NCBI GenBank assembly: GCA_900542035.1
Contig: UQMJ01000033.1
Span: forward strand, 1-28,665
Direction of reading: 5' to 3'
DNA: 28,665 bases
Source of the DNA: an uncultured Clostridium sp.
GTDB lineage: Bacteria; Bacillota; Clostridia; Lachnospirales; Lachnospiraceae
Part shown: positions 13,900 to 22,674 of the stretch, one piece after another
Position numbering within the stretch: the stretch's first letter is position 1
Layout of the letters: each line of letters opens with the position of its first letter
Translations under genes and position numbers: made by a program
The notes under the pieces: model-generated
The model's database searches: none
Told to the model about the DNA's origin: nothing
What the model saw: the letters and a program-made list of their open reading frames with translations, nothing else

Positions 13900-15888
13900 A
13901 TGCCGACATTAAGTGCAATGTTTAAGCTGATGGATGGGTACAGCAGCCAGATTAATAAAATCATTGACCGTACTGACAGGGCCATGGCAAAAATGCTGGG
14001 GGCTTCCAAGGCCGCCGACAAAGTGAATGATTCCCTAGGTAAAACTGGAAAGAAATCCAGGGAAGCCATACCAGGATTAAACGGGTATGGAAATGGCCTG
14101 GATAGAATATCACAAAAAGCCCAGAAGGCAAACAGTGGGCTAAAAACCCTGATTGGAACCATAGCCAGCGCAGCAGCAATTCAAAAGGGTATGGGGATTA
14201 CAGATACCTATACCAATGCACAGGCACGTCTTGGCATGATAACTGGCTCTGATGAAGAGAGGAATGCTCTTCAAAGGGATGTTTTTGCAGCCGCAAACCG
14301 TTCCAGAGGAAACTATGCAGACATGGCCAACGCCACGGCAAAGATGCGGTTACTGGCTGGGGATAATTTTACCAGTAATCAGGAAGCTCTTGGTTTTACA
14401 GAGCTTTTGCAGAAGTCCCTAAAGGTATCCGGCGCAAGCCAGACAGAACAGGATTCGGCTTTCCTTCAGCTTACCCAGGCAATGGCCGCAGGCAAGCTGC
14501 AAGGGGATGAATTTCGCTCTGTTATGGAAAATGCTCCCATGGTGGCGGATGCCATTGCAAAGTATACCGGAAGGACGAAAGGAGAATTAAAAGAGCTGTC
14601 CTCGCAAGGCCTAATTACGTCAGACATCATCAAAAACGCCTTGTTTATGGCAGCGGATGATATTAATGACAAGTTTGACAGTATGCCTATGACTTTTGCG
14701 GATGTCTGGGGACGGATTAAAAATGCCGGAATGGAGGCTTTTGGAGACGTCTTCAACCGGATAAACAGTATGCTTAACTCAGACATGGGGCAGTCAGCAC
14801 TAAACAGCCTTACCGGAGCTATTTACATGGCGGCAGAGGCGGCTGATTACCTGTTAGACGGCATGGAGTTTATCGGGCAGCACATGGATGTTCTGGCGCC
14901 AATTGTATTAGGTGTGGCCGCCGGATTCATGGCCTACCATCTTGCCACAGGACTGGCAGCAACCGGTCAGGCATTGTTAAATTCAACTATGCTTGCAAGT
15001 CCAGTATTTTGGATTGTTACGGGGGTAATAGCAGGCGCAGTTGCCTTATATAATCTGGCTTCTGCTATTGCAGATACTACCGGAGTAGCATCCAGCGGTT
15101 TTGGAGTAATAGCGGGCAGTGTGAATGTTGCAATTCATTTTTTTAAGAACCTTTTCTTTTTGGCGGTTAATATTATGCTTGGAATTGGTACGGCGGCAAT
15201 GGCATTAGGTACGAATATCTTGGTAGCTTTTGGAAATGCAATATCAGGAACAAAAGCATGGTTTTATGATTTGCTTTCTACCGCTGTTTCTGTGATTTCC
15301 AGAATTGCAGCAGAATTAAATAAGCTGCCCTTTGTGGAGTTTGATTATTCTGGACTTATATCAGCAGCAGATGATTATGCGGCAAAATCAGCAGCGGCCG
15401 CAGCAGAGAAAAATGAGTATGTCTCGATTAGCGACAGCTTTAAAAGTGGAATGAATGCTTTTGATTCTTTCGAGGACGGATGGGCAAAAGACGCATTTCA
15501 GGCCGGTGCATCCTGGGGAGATGGTATAACAGACAAAGTAACCGGTTTCTTTTCCGGTTCAGAAAAAGAGCTTAATCTGGAAGGTTTTTCCGGAGGCGGC
15601 GGTTACAATTACGAGCCATATGGCGGTGCTGGCAATCCTGCCACAGTAAAGGGTGCTGGAAAAAATGGCAGTGTAAACGTGACACTGGAGGATGAGGATG
15701 TTGATTATCTGCGCCAGTTAGCAGAGCGCGACTATGTGGCCAGAATCTCTCAAAACACTTTAGCACCTAATATCCATGTCGAATTTACAGGAGATATTAA
15801 CCAGACGGCTGACGTGGATGCAGTGGCAGGCCGTATTACGCAGATTATGAGAGACGAGATTGAGACAGCACCGGAAGGAGCGTACTGA
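13900..15888 (+). CDS. Tail tape measure protein
   Basis: This protein sets tail length and leaves the tube with the DNA, often crossing the host membrane. It has 662 residues, short for a tape measure. The N-terminal part is helical and the tape measure domain spans about 85-275 (DTYTNAQARLGMITGSDEER; GKLQGDEFRSVMENAPMVAD; FADVWGRIKNAGMEAFGD). Hydrophobic stretches near 330-352, 367-390 and 415-445 could be membrane segments used at DNA entry. The C-terminal part is Gly/Ser-rich and then a hydrophilic region. The ATG at 13900 is preferred because AGGAGGTGG precedes it at normal spacing; a GTG at 13891 lies within that site. At about 0.15 nm per residue it would imply a tail of about 100 nm, an inference. 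Confidence 0.92.
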   Translation: MPTLSAMFKLMDGYSSQINKIIDRTDRAMAKMLGASKAADKVNDSLGKTGKKSREAIPGLNGYGNGLDRISQKAQKANSGLKTLIGTIASAAAIQKGMGITDTYTNAQARLGMITGSDEERNALQRDVFAAANRSRGNYADMANATAKMRLLAGDNFTSNQEALGFTELLQKSLKVSGASQTEQDSAFLQLTQAMAAGKLQGDEFRSVMENAPMVADAIAKYTGRTKGELKELSSQGLITSDIIKNALFMAADDINDKFDSMPMTFADVWGRIKNAGMEAFGDVFNRINSMLNSDMGQSALNSLTGAIYMAAEAADYLLDGMEFIGQHMDVLAPIVLGVAAGFMAYHLATGLAATGQALLNSTMLASPVFWIVTGVIAGAVALYNLASAIADTTGVASSGFGVIAGSVNVAIHFFKNLFFLAVNIMLGIGTAAMALGTNILVAFGNAISGTKAWFYDLLSTAVSVISRIAAELNKLPFVEFDYSGLISAADDYAAKSAAAAAEKNEYVSISDSFKSGMNAFDSFEDGWAKDAFQAGASWGDGITDKVTGFFSGSEKELNLEGFSGGGGYNYEPYGGAGNPATVKGAGKNGSVNVTLEDEDVDYLRQLAERDYVARISQNTLAPNIHVEFTGDINQTADVDAVAGRITQIMRDEIETAPEGAY

Positions 15889-16547
15889 TGGGATATAGCG
15901 TCTATTTAAAGAGCAATGGAGAGACCTATAAACTTCCGGTAAATCCGGAAGAAATCAAAAAGACCAAAAAAATGAATATCGGGAAATACCAGGTGCTTGG
16001 AACCGGACAGGTAAGCCTTCCAGCCTATAGGGAACTGGCACAATACTCCTTTGAATGTGAGCTGCCCCATCAGACAATGCATTACATGGAACGGGGTACA
16101 AGGGCAGATCCGGATTACTACATTGATATGCTGAAACAAGTACAGGATGATATGGAACCTATCCGGCTAATCTATTCCAATAATATTACAGAGGATGAGT
16201 CTGTAGAGGTCTTATTGGAGAGCATGGAGATAGTGGAAAAGGCCGGAGAAGAAGGAGATAAGTACCTTACCTTATCATTTCTGGAGTTTCGGGCTCCATC
16301 TAAAAAGTACATGGCCGTAGTGACTCCGGAAGCAGTTGTAAAGCAGCCGGAAGAGCCACAGCCTGCTAATCCTGCGGTAACTCCGAATAAGACCTATACG
16401 GTTAAAAAAGGGGATTCCCTATGGAAAATAGCTAAGCAGTTCTACGGAAACGGGGCGCAGTATCCGAAATTATTCCAGGCAAATTCAGGCCAGATTAAAA
16501 ATCCCAACCTAATCTATCCTGGACAGGTTCTGACGATTCCGGCATAG
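15888..16547 (+). CDS. xkdP: LysM-containing baseplate protein (XkdP-like)
   Basis: A 219-residue protein whose N-terminal domain (about 1-145) starts GYSVYLKSNGETYKLPVNPE, typical of XkdP-type proteins that lie between the tube and baseplate hub. A Pro-rich linker (KQPEEPQPANPAVTPN) joins it to a C-terminal LysM domain (168-219) with YTVKKGDSLWKIAKQFYGNG and PNLIYPGQVLTIPA. LysM binds peptidoglycan, so the hub can fix to the cell wall during injection. The start overlaps the tape measure stop by one base (TGATG). Confidence 0.92.
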   Translation: MGYSVYLKSNGETYKLPVNPEEIKKTKKMNIGKYQVLGTGQVSLPAYRELAQYSFECELPHQTMHYMERGTRADPDYYIDMLKQVQDDMEPIRLIYSNNITEDESVEVLLESMEIVEKAGEEGDKYLTLSFLEFRAPSKKYMAVVTPEAVVKQPEEPQPANPAVTPNKTYTVKKGDSLWKIAKQFYGNGAQYPKLFQANSGQIKNPNLIYPGQVLTIPA

Positions 16548-16558
16548 GAGGGACAGAT

Positions 16559-17539
16559 ATGCAGTTGTGCGTAGAAAACAAGGGTAAGATCTGGGAAATC
16601 TCTGAAATGTGTACAGAGATTAGCTGGAAGGATGAGCTGAATAACGGATGCTCTGTGCTGGAATTTTCCTACCTGTTTGATAATGACCTGCATCTTGAAA
16701 ATGGTGACGTGGTGCGGTTGTCCAATACCGGCGAAAAGGACGGAATCTTTTTCGGGAAAATATTTAAGGTGGGAATGGATGAGACCCACAAGGTAACCAT
16801 AAAAGCTTATGACCAGCTGCGCTATGGGAAGGCAAAGGATATTATTACGATTAAAGCCGGTCAGGATAATATTGTGACGTTGACACAGGCCATGTGCCGG
16901 TACTTGAATCTGACGGCCGGAAACATGGCTCCTGTGAGTTATATGGCACCGTTAGACAAAGTAAAGTATCAGGATACCTGGCTGGATGTAATCTACGGAA
17001 TGATAGCAGACACCCTGTTATATACCGGCGGTAATGGTACTGTTGGCGAATGGTACCGGCTGGCAGATGTGTATGGAAAGGTTCAGATAGATAATTTAAG
17101 AGATCTGCAACTCCCCTTGGTAATCGGAGATGAGAGCCTTGCAACCGGTTACAGCTGGGAACGGAGTATTGATGAGGACTTTTATAACATTGTAAAGTTG
17201 TCCTGGATGGATGAGGCAGGAGGAAAAGCGCAGACAGTTCAGGCGGTAAACCAGGAATCCGTAAACCGATACGGAAACCTGTTGTATTACGAACATATGT
17301 CGGACAAACAAAGTGATGCGGGAAAGCTTCAGCAAAAGTCCCAGAAGCTACTACAGCTATATAACCACGAGAAAGAGACAATTAAGATATCCTGTCTAGG
17401 TGATCATTCGGTTCGGGCCGGATGCAGTATCTACGGCAGCATTGCAGATATTGCGCTAAACCGCAGGGTTATCTGTAAAACCGTTACCCACAAATATCTT
17501 CCGGTGCACACAATGGAATTGGAGGTAATTGCCAGATGA
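16559..17539 (+). CDS. xkdQ: Baseplate hub protein (XkdQ-like)
   Basis: A 326-residue protein of the XkdQ/YqbQ group, related to the gpD-type hub that closes the tail tube. It has an N-terminal beta-rich part (CTEISWKDELNNGCSVLEFS; VVRLSNTGEKDGIFFGKIFK) and a second half with IDEDFYNIVKLSWMDEAGGK and a QSDAGKLQQKSQKLLQLYNH helix near 250-270, then a beta end (VICKTVTHKYLPVHTMELEV). Some relatives carry hydrolase domains; none is seen here. GGAGGGAC precedes the ATG. Its stop overlaps the next start (ATGA). Confidence 0.88.
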   Translation: MQLCVENKGKIWEISEMCTEISWKDELNNGCSVLEFSYLFDNDLHLENGDVVRLSNTGEKDGIFFGKIFKVGMDETHKVTIKAYDQLRYGKAKDIITIKAGQDNIVTLTQAMCRYLNLTAGNMAPVSYMAPLDKVKYQDTWLDVIYGMIADTLLYTGGNGTVGEWYRLADVYGKVQIDNLRDLQLPLVIGDESLATGYSWERSIDEDFYNIVKLSWMDEAGGKAQTVQAVNQESVNRYGNLLYYEHMSDKQSDAGKLQQKSQKLLQLYNHEKETIKISCLGDHSVRAGCSIYGSIADIALNRRVICKTVTHKYLPVHTMELEVIAR

Positions 17540-17814
17540 TTAATGAGATTAAAAGGATTGTAGAAGGATGCCTGAACAACAAGAAACTGCCTGCAATCCT
17601 GATAGGAACCTATCAGGGTGGAGCAGTTGTAATTAACGACCGGTTTTCCATTCCTGCGTCCATGTTGTCAGGAAATGCAACGGAAAAACTGCAGTCTGGC
17701 GATAAGGTCCGGCTGTTAGCTCCAACCGGATGGGAGGAATACTACATCCTGGAGATTATCGGGAAACAATATGCCCTTCGGGAGGACATCAGAACGGAGG
17801 CGCTGCTAAAATGA
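17536..17814 (+). CDS. DUF2577-type baseplate protein (XkdR-like)
   Basis: A 92-residue protein with the layout of DUF2577 proteins found in this position of PBSX-type tails: helix (IKRIVEGCLNNKK), strands with PAILIGTYQGGAVVINDRF, and GDKVRLLAPTGWEEYYILEI near the end. It overlaps the hub gene by four bases and the next gene by four (ATGA), so the group is coupled. The role is structural in the baseplate; the exact contact is unknown. Confidence 0.85.
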   Translation: MINEIKRIVEGCLNNKKLPAILIGTYQGGAVVINDRFSIPASMLSGNATEKLQSGDKVRLLAPTGWEEYYILEIIGKQYALREDIRTEALLK

Positions 17815-18197
17815 TAACATTAACCACGAATACCAGTATTCAAGAACCGGTATATTCCAATCGGGACTATCATGCAGCAGAAACCCAGATACAGGGCTTT
17901 GTAGCAGACCTTATGGCCTTAAAACAGAGCATCCATAAACGTTTGGAGACTCAGCAGTTTGATTATCCGATATACTCTTTCCATTACGGGGTAAATTGGA
18001 GGGATCTGATAGGAAGAGAACCGGAGTATATCCGGCCGGAGCTGATACGTATGGTGCAGGAAACATTGTCCAGGGATGACCGCATTACGCAAGTGAGTGA
18101 CTTTGAGTTTGAGTTTCAAGGCGACGTTTGCAACTGTAGTTTTCACGTACAGAGTATTTTTGGAGAGTTCCAGGACAATGTGGAGGTGGAAATCTGA
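17811..18197 (+). CDS. DUF2634/gp25-like baseplate wedge protein (XkdS-like)
   Basis: A 129-residue baseplate wedge protein. The conserved part starts KQSIHKRLETQQFDYPIYSF and continues HYGVNWRDLIGREPEYIRPE, typical of the gp25/XkdS lysozyme-like fold that has lost catalysis. The N-terminal 30 residues are acidic and the end has alternating strands (DVCNCSFHVQSIFGEFQDN). The start at 17811 has CGGAGG upstream and overlaps the previous stop. An upstream extension of the frame to 17730 lies inside the preceding gene and is ignored. It overlaps the next gene by one base. Confidence 0.88.
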   Translation: MITLTTNTSIQEPVYSNRDYHAAETQIQGFVADLMALKQSIHKRLETQQFDYPIYSFHYGVNWRDLIGREPEYIRPELIRMVQETLSRDDRITQVSDFEFEFQGDVCNCSFHVQSIFGEFQDNVEVEI

Positions 18198-19228
18198 TGT
18201 TTGAAAAAATGACCTACGAAGCAATCCTTCAAGATATGTTAAACAGAGTTACCAGTGATGTAGATAAACGAGAAGGCAGTATTATCTATGATGCACTGGC
18301 TCCATGCGCTTATTATCTGGCAGACCAGTATTTCCGACTGGATAATTTCCTGGATCTGCTGTTTGCAGATACGGCGGTTGGGGAATATCTGGACCGTTGC
18401 GTGGGCGATATGGGAATGACAAGAAACCCTGCCACCTATGCAGTACGAAAGGTAGTAACCAGCGGAGAGATTCCTATCGGGTCTATCTGGGGGATTAAGG
18501 AAGTGACCTACATAATCCAGAAAAATTTATCTCAAAACCAGTATAGAGCTGTTTGTGGGGTTGCAGGAGTTATCGGAAACCAGCATAGCGGAGCGCTTAC
18601 TCTTGTAAGCGGAAGTACATCGGAAACAGCAGAACTAACAGACATTCTGGAAGCCGGCGCAGATGAAGAGTCTGATGAGTTGTTAAGGGCGAGATATTAC
18701 AACCGCGTAAGGCTGCCGGCTACCTCTGGAAATGAGGCTCATTATCTGCAGTGGGCTGGGGAAGTGCCAGGAGTAGGAAAAGCGAAAGTATTCCCTCTCT
18801 GGAATGGAAACGGAACCGTTAAGGTACTGATTGTTGATTCAGAGGGGAAAATTAATTCAGGACTGGAAGCACCAGTGGCTGCTTACATCGAGAAAGAGCG
18901 TCCTATTGGGGCTACAGTAACAGTAGGAAGCCCAACAGGAAAATCGATTAACATCACTGCTAAGGTCCTGCTGGATGGCAGCCAGTCGTTGGATAACGTT
19001 AAGGCGGCGTATGAAAAGCGAGTAAAGGAGTATCTGAAAGGCCTGGTATTTTCTTCGGCCAGAGTATCTTATGGTATGGTAGGCAGCCTCCTGATTGATA
19101 CAGATGGGGTCCTGGACTATGAACTGTTACAGCTTAATGGTTCAAGTGCTAACATTCCCATCGAAGCGGAGGAAATTCCGGTGTTTGGCACTTGCAATCT
19201 GGTGGAGGTGATGAGCCTTGGATCTTAA
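18197..19228 (+). CDS. xkdT: Baseplate J-like protein (XkdT-like)
   Basis: A 343-residue baseplate wedge protein of the gpJ/XkdT family, which links hub and fibres. Typical features are the start MTYEAILQDMLNRVTSDVDK, REGSIIYDALAPCAYYLADQ near 23-42, DTAVGEYLDRCVGDMGMTRN near 58-77, and RARYYNRVRLPATSGNEAHY near 168-187 followed by WAGEVPGVGKAKVFPLWNGN near 190-209. Length and position are normal. It overlaps the previous gene by one base and the next by eleven. Confidence 0.93.
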   Translation: MFEKMTYEAILQDMLNRVTSDVDKREGSIIYDALAPCAYYLADQYFRLDNFLDLLFADTAVGEYLDRCVGDMGMTRNPATYAVRKVVTSGEIPIGSIWGIKEVTYIIQKNLSQNQYRAVCGVAGVIGNQHSGALTLVSGSTSETAELTDILEAGADEESDELLRARYYNRVRLPATSGNEAHYLQWAGEVPGVGKAKVFPLWNGNGTVKVLIVDSEGKINSGLEAPVAAYIEKERPIGATVTVGSPTGKSINITAKVLLDGSQSLDNVKAAYEKRVKEYLKGLVFSSARVSYGMVGSLLIDTDGVLDYELLQLNGSSANIPIEAEEIPVFGTCNLVEVMSLGS

Positions 19229-19754
19229 AACCGTATTACCTCCTTTTTATGATGACAATAAGACCATGATAGAGCTTCAGGACATTTTGTCCGGATATGC
19301 CGATGATGGGGAAGCAGCACTGCAGAAAGTTGTGGATGAATCCTTTGTCAATACGGCAGCAGAAACGTTGACCAGAATGGAAGAGATTCTAGGGTTGCCC
19401 TATCAGGCTGCGACGGAAACCCAATACCGTAGGGAACGGATTCGAGCAAAGCTGCTTGGAAGAGGAACCACAACGGTTGCACTGGTTAAACAAGTAGCAG
19501 AACAGTTTACGAATGGGGCTGTGGATGTAGAAGAGGAAAATGATAAGTATAACGTAATTATTACGTTTACCGGAACGATTGGAATGCCGCCGGAGTTGGA
19601 ATCCTTAAAGACAGTTCTGAGAGAGATTATTCCGGCTCACTTGGCTATTAACTATGTAATTATCTACAACACGTATGGCGATTTGGAGCCATATACCTAT
19701 GGGTACTTGGAAAAGTATACGTACCAGCAGTGTGCAAATGTAAAAATGCAGTAG
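19218..19754 (+). CDS. DUF2313/YmfQ-type baseplate protein (XkdU-like)
   Basis: A 178-residue protein of the YmfQ/DUF2313 type that follows baseplate J in many myophages and links the baseplate to fibres. Signature parts are the early acidic helix (QDILSGYADDGEAALQKVVD), a middle segment REERIRAKLLGRGTTT-like (here RRERIRAKLLGRGTTTVALV), and a beta end (DKYNVIITFTGTIGMPPELE; IPAHLAINYVIIYNTYG). The start is TTG at 19218 with GGAGGTG 7 bases upstream, inside the end of the baseplate J gene; there is no in-frame ATG nearby. Confidence 0.85.
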   Translation: MDLKTVLPPFYDDNKTMIELQDILSGYADDGEAALQKVVDESFVNTAAETLTRMEEILGLPYQAATETQYRRERIRAKLLGRGTTTVALVKQVAEQFTNGAVDVEEENDKYNVIITFTGTIGMPPELESLKTVLREIIPAHLAINYVIIYNTYGDLEPYTYGYLEKYTYQQCANVKMQ

Positions 19755-19763
19755 GAGGAAAAT

Positions 19764-20180
19764 ATGGCTGAATACACGAAAAACTACAATTTTAAAAAGC
19801 CGGATAAAACAGACTATTTCAACATTAATGACCAAAACGAGAACTGGGATTTGTTGGACGAAACTTTGAAGGAACAAAAACAAGAATCACAAAATTCTAT
19901 CAACAAACTGCAACATACGATAACCGTTAATCTGCCGGCAGCTAATTGGTCATCTGGTTCGCCGTATACACAATCCGTAAGGGTAGAAGGAGTTACAGAA
20001 GATATGGTACTGGATGGATGTCTCTACATCCCAAGAGGAACCACAGCTGAACAGGAAAAGGCACTTGTAAAAGCCGCAGTCTGTGTAAGCTATTTTGATA
20101 CTGGGGCAGGGGAAGTAGCGGTAACGTGTATTGGAAAAAAGCCAAATGCAGATTTTGCGATAATGCTAAAAGGGGTGTAA
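19764..20180 (+). CDS. Tail fibre-associated protein
   Basis: A 138-residue protein with the fibre N-terminus common in Clostridia phages: YTKNYNFKKPDKTDYFNIND followed by NENWDLLDETLKEQKQ, which attaches to the baseplate. The rest (about 50-138) is beta-rich (ANWSSGSPYTQSVRVEGVTE; FDTGAGEVAVTCIGKKPNAD) and looks like a small fibre domain. It is only 138 residues, too short to be a full fibre, so it may be an adaptor. GGAGGAAA precedes the ATG. The next gene starts two bases after its stop. Confidence 0.75.
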   Translation: MAEYTKNYNFKKPDKTDYFNINDQNENWDLLDETLKEQKQESQNSINKLQHTITVNLPAANWSSGSPYTQSVRVEGVTEDMVLDGCLYIPRGTTAEQEKALVKAAVCVSYFDTGAGEVAVTCIGKKPNADFAIMLKGV

Positions 20181-20182
20181 AT

Positions 20183-21499
20183 GTGGCGAGAGGATTATGG
20201 CATTTAAGAGGCGGAGGCGGTACAACCTCTGACGAGCTGACGGCGACAAGAGATGATGTAATTGCTGGAAAGACCGCCGTAACAAGCGACAGTGACGATG
20301 AGCCTGTTCAAGGAACCATGGCAAATCATGGAGCAAAGAATGCATCTTTGAATTGCGGACAGGTTTACCAAATACCTAAAGGGTTCCATAATGGAGCTGG
20401 TACGATTTCGGCAAATAGTCTTGCCAGCCAGACAGGCGGTGCAACAGCTACCGATGACAAAGTAGTGTCTGGATATAAATACTGGAAGGACGGAATCCTT
20501 CGGACGGGAACAATGAATGTCCAGTCTGCGTATTCTTTTAACGCCGCCGCCGTTGACTGTCAACATATAAATATTACATGGACAAATCCTTCAAAAGGAC
20601 CCTATAGCGGGGTGTTCATCCAGATGTCAACCGGCGGCTATCCAGGAGCTACTGGAGGAACCAGAGTATATACAGGACTTGGGTGGAATACAAATCCTGG
20701 GGGCGTAAGCGGATGCCAGATACCGGATTTAACTCCCAATACTTCTTACTATTTTACAATTGTCTCTTATTGTACCGTAGATGGAGGTACCAGGGATATG
20801 TGGTCAGATCCAATTAACATTATGGTTCACACACCAGCCAGGCCTATCGGCAGTCAGAATTTTACAACATCAGGAGTGTTTACCGTACCCACGGGCGTAT
20901 ATTTTGTGGATGTATGCCTTGTTGGTGGAGGTGGCGCAGGAGGCTGTTCAGGAATCCACGCTGGTGGAGGCGGTGCAGGATACGTAAATAACTACTATGG
21001 TATTGCAGTCACACCTGGCCAGCAGATAAATGTTAGTGTTGGTGGAGGCGGTACCTCTTTTTCTGGTGGCGTAGGAGCAAACGGAGGAACCAGCTACTTT
21101 GGAGCATATGCGGCAGGCGGAGGATTCGGAGGAACTGGAGGTAATAGAGGAGGTTCTCCAGCAACGAGTTTCTATTATCATGGCGGCAATGGAGGTTCTG
21201 GTGGAGGTAATCCGTATACACCTGGAAGCGGAGGTTCCGATGGTTCTGACGGCGGTGGAACAGGGGTTAATTTTGGAATTGGTCAGCATTCTACCACAAG
21301 AGCATTTGGCGGTACATTATATGCCGGCGGCGGAGCTGGAGAAAACAACAGATCATGGAAAGCATCCGGAGGCCCTGGAGGCGGTGGAGATTCTGGAAAT
21401 TCTGGAACGCCGAATACCGGAGGCGGTGGAGGAGGCAAGTCTTATGCAGATACTGCCGGACATGGAGGAAGCGGTATTGTTTTGATAAAATGGGGATAG
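20183..21499 (+). CDS. Glycine-rich tail fibre/adhesin
   Basis: A 438-residue fibre protein. Residues 1-115 are a head part with short repeats; 120-212 look like a fibronectin type III domain (HINITWTNPSKGPYSG; LTPNTSYYFTIVSYCTVDGG), and from 225 on there is a strand-rich lead-in followed by many GGGG-containing motifs (for example VGGGGAGGCSGIHAGGGGAG) up to HGGSGIVLIKWG. Such Gly-rich tips are known in phage adhesins and in similar repeats in host-binding proteins, where they build a polyglycine II-like sandwich. The start is GTG at 20183 with AGGGGTG upstream; an ATG at 20181 is out of frame. Base composition is high in GGA/GGT codons only because of the repeats. Confidence 0.8.
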   Translation: MARGLWHLRGGGGTTSDELTATRDDVIAGKTAVTSDSDDEPVQGTMANHGAKNASLNCGQVYQIPKGFHNGAGTISANSLASQTGGATATDDKVVSGYKYWKDGILRTGTMNVQSAYSFNAAAVDCQHINITWTNPSKGPYSGVFIQMSTGGYPGATGGTRVYTGLGWNTNPGGVSGCQIPDLTPNTSYYFTIVSYCTVDGGTRDMWSDPINIMVHTPARPIGSQNFTTSGVFTVPTGVYFVDVCLVGGGGAGGCSGIHAGGGGAGYVNNYYGIAVTPGQQINVSVGGGGTSFSGGVGANGGTSYFGAYAAGGGFGGTGGNRGGSPATSFYYHGGNGGSGGGNPYTPGSGGSDGSDGGGTGVNFGIGQHSTTRAFGGTLYAGGGAGENNRSWKASGGPGGGGDSGNSGTPNTGGGGGGKSYADTAGHGGSGIVLIKWG

Positions 21500-21515
21500 C
21501 CAGGAAGGAGAACCT

Positions 21516-22178
21516 ATGTGGTGTAATCAGATTTTTTCGCAGATTAGCGAAAATGTAATTAAAAACATAATTGTATGTGATAACTTTGAGATGGCAAACT
21601 ATCTGGCCAGATGTACTTATGGAGACGCAGCGTTTGCGGTAGATACTACCTTATATCCCATACGTATAGGCGATACTTATGATAATGGGAAATTCTACCG
21701 GATTTCAGAGGATGGAATCAGAACAGAAATTCCAAAAAATCCCACTCAGGAAGAATTAATCACGCAGTTAATGGCACAGATGGAGCCAGTGCGTACACTG
21801 GCTGTTATGCAAGCTAAGGCACTTCCAGATGAGCAGGCACTACAGGTCCCAGAATTATACGATGAATGGTCTGGAAAAGGTGTATCTTATACCTCAGGAG
21901 AGAGAGTCCGCTATAATGGAGCTTTGTATAAGGTGTTACAGAACCATACTTCCCAGGAAGACTGGACACCGGATACCGCCCATTCTTTATTTGCCAAGGT
22001 TTTGAATCCTAATCCTGAGGTAATACCGAACTGGGAACAGCCAGAGAGTACCAATGGATATGCCAAGGGAGATAAAGTAAAACACAAAGAAAAAGTATGG
22101 GAATCTCTTGTCGATAATAATGTCTGGGAGCCTGGTGCAGTTGGCACAGAGAGTGTGTGGAAGGAGGCAGAAGGCTGA
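21516..22178 (+). CDS. XkdW-like fibre protein with two carbohydrate-binding modules
   Basis: A 220-residue protein. The N-terminal part (about 15-60, KNIIVCDNFEMANYLARCTY then GDAAFAVDTTLYPIRIGDTY) resembles XkdW-type proteins that follow the fibre gene in this phage group. Two CBM5/12-like modules follow at about 112-165 (EWSGKGVSYTSGERVRYNGA; LYKVLQNH) and 168-219 (YAKGDKVKHKEKVWESLVDN), each with the aromatic residues such modules use to bind sugar. It probably contacts cell-surface glycans. GGAGAAC sits before the ATG. The stop overlaps the XhlA gene. Confidence 0.78.
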   Translation: MWCNQIFSQISENVIKNIIVCDNFEMANYLARCTYGDAAFAVDTTLYPIRIGDTYDNGKFYRISEDGIRTEIPKNPTQEELITQLMAQMEPVRTLAVMQAKALPDEQALQVPELYDEWSGKGVSYTSGERVRYNGALYKVLQNHTSQEDWTPDTAHSLFAKVLNPNPEVIPNWEQPESTNGYAKGDKVKHKEKVWESLVDNNVWEPGAVGTESVWKEAEG

Positions 22179-22462
22179 TGGAAGAATTGGATGTTGCTGT
22201 AGCGGTTGCTGAATTAAAAAAAGAAGTAGGGTCCCTAAAACACCGGATGGACAGTATGGAAAAGATTGTGGATGCAGTCCATAGCCTGGCACTGGAGATG
22301 ACGAAACAGACCGAGGAAATCAAACATATGAATCAGTCTATTCAGCAGCTAAATGCAGATGTGGCAGGATTGAAAGAAAAGCCGGCTAACCGCTGGGAAA
22401 ATGTAGTAACAACGTTTATTGGGGCAGTTGCCGGAGCGGCAGCAGCCCTGTTTTTAAAGTAG
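22178..22462 (+). CDS. xhlA: XhlA family lysis-associated protein
   Basis: A 94-residue protein with a coiled-coil N-terminal part (AELKKEVGSLKHRMDSMEKI; VDAVHSLALEMTKQTEEIKH) and a C-terminal membrane segment (VVTTFIGAVAGAAAALFLK). This is the XhlA layout; in Bacillus PBSX XhlA works with the holin XhlB and an amidase to lyse the cell. The ATG at 22178 has AAGGAGG upstream and overlaps the previous stop; an upstream start at 22157 lies inside the previous gene. The short holin-like gene follows 11 bases downstream. Confidence 0.9.
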   Translation: MEELDVAVAVAELKKEVGSLKHRMDSMEKIVDAVHSLALEMTKQTEEIKHMNQSIQQLNADVAGLKEKPANRWENVVTTFIGAVAGAAAALFLK

Positions 22463-22473
22463 GAGAACGGCAT

Positions 22474-22644
22474 ATGTGTGAAAGATTAGCGAAACTGATT
22501 GATGTAAAGTCTATTATGACACTGACGCTTACAACAGGATTCGTGGCCTTAACGTGCGGCGGAGAGATTACTGGAGAGCAGTTTTTGACCATCTATACTA
22601 TGATTGTAGGGTTTTACTTCGGTACCCAGGCACAGAAAAAATAA
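22474..22644 (+). CDS. Small holin-like membrane protein
   Basis: A 56-residue protein with two hydrophobic stretches, about residues 13-30 (SIMTLTLTTGFVALTCGG) and 38-50 (LTIYTMIVGFYFG), joined by a short acidic loop (EITGEQ), and basic residues at both ends. The size, topology and place directly behind XhlA fit a small holin that makes membrane holes for the amidase. AGGAGAA precedes the ATG. The stop TAA is followed within one base by the second palindrome copy. Confidence 0.7.
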   Translation: MCERLAKLIDVKSIMTLTLTTGFVALTCGGEITGEQFLTIYTMIVGFYFGTQAQKK

Positions 22645-22660
22645 TGTGCGACGTCGCACA
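22645..22660. repeat. Perfect palindrome TGTGCGACGTCGCACA, copy 2
   Basis: A 16-bp perfect palindrome directly after the holin-like stop codon and 14 bases before the start of the large fibre gene, with GGGAGG right behind it. Its 14-bp core matches copy 1 exactly. It marks the left border of the receptor-binding cassette. Confidence 0.9.
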
Positions 22661-22674
22661 GGGAGGTTATACGG

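Noticed and set aside
21033..21485. Frames and short repeats across the glycine-rich region that could look like an array
   Set aside because: The repeats are GGA/GGT glycine codons of irregular length, in frame with the fibre; they have no constant repeat and spacer sizes, so they are not a CRISPR array.
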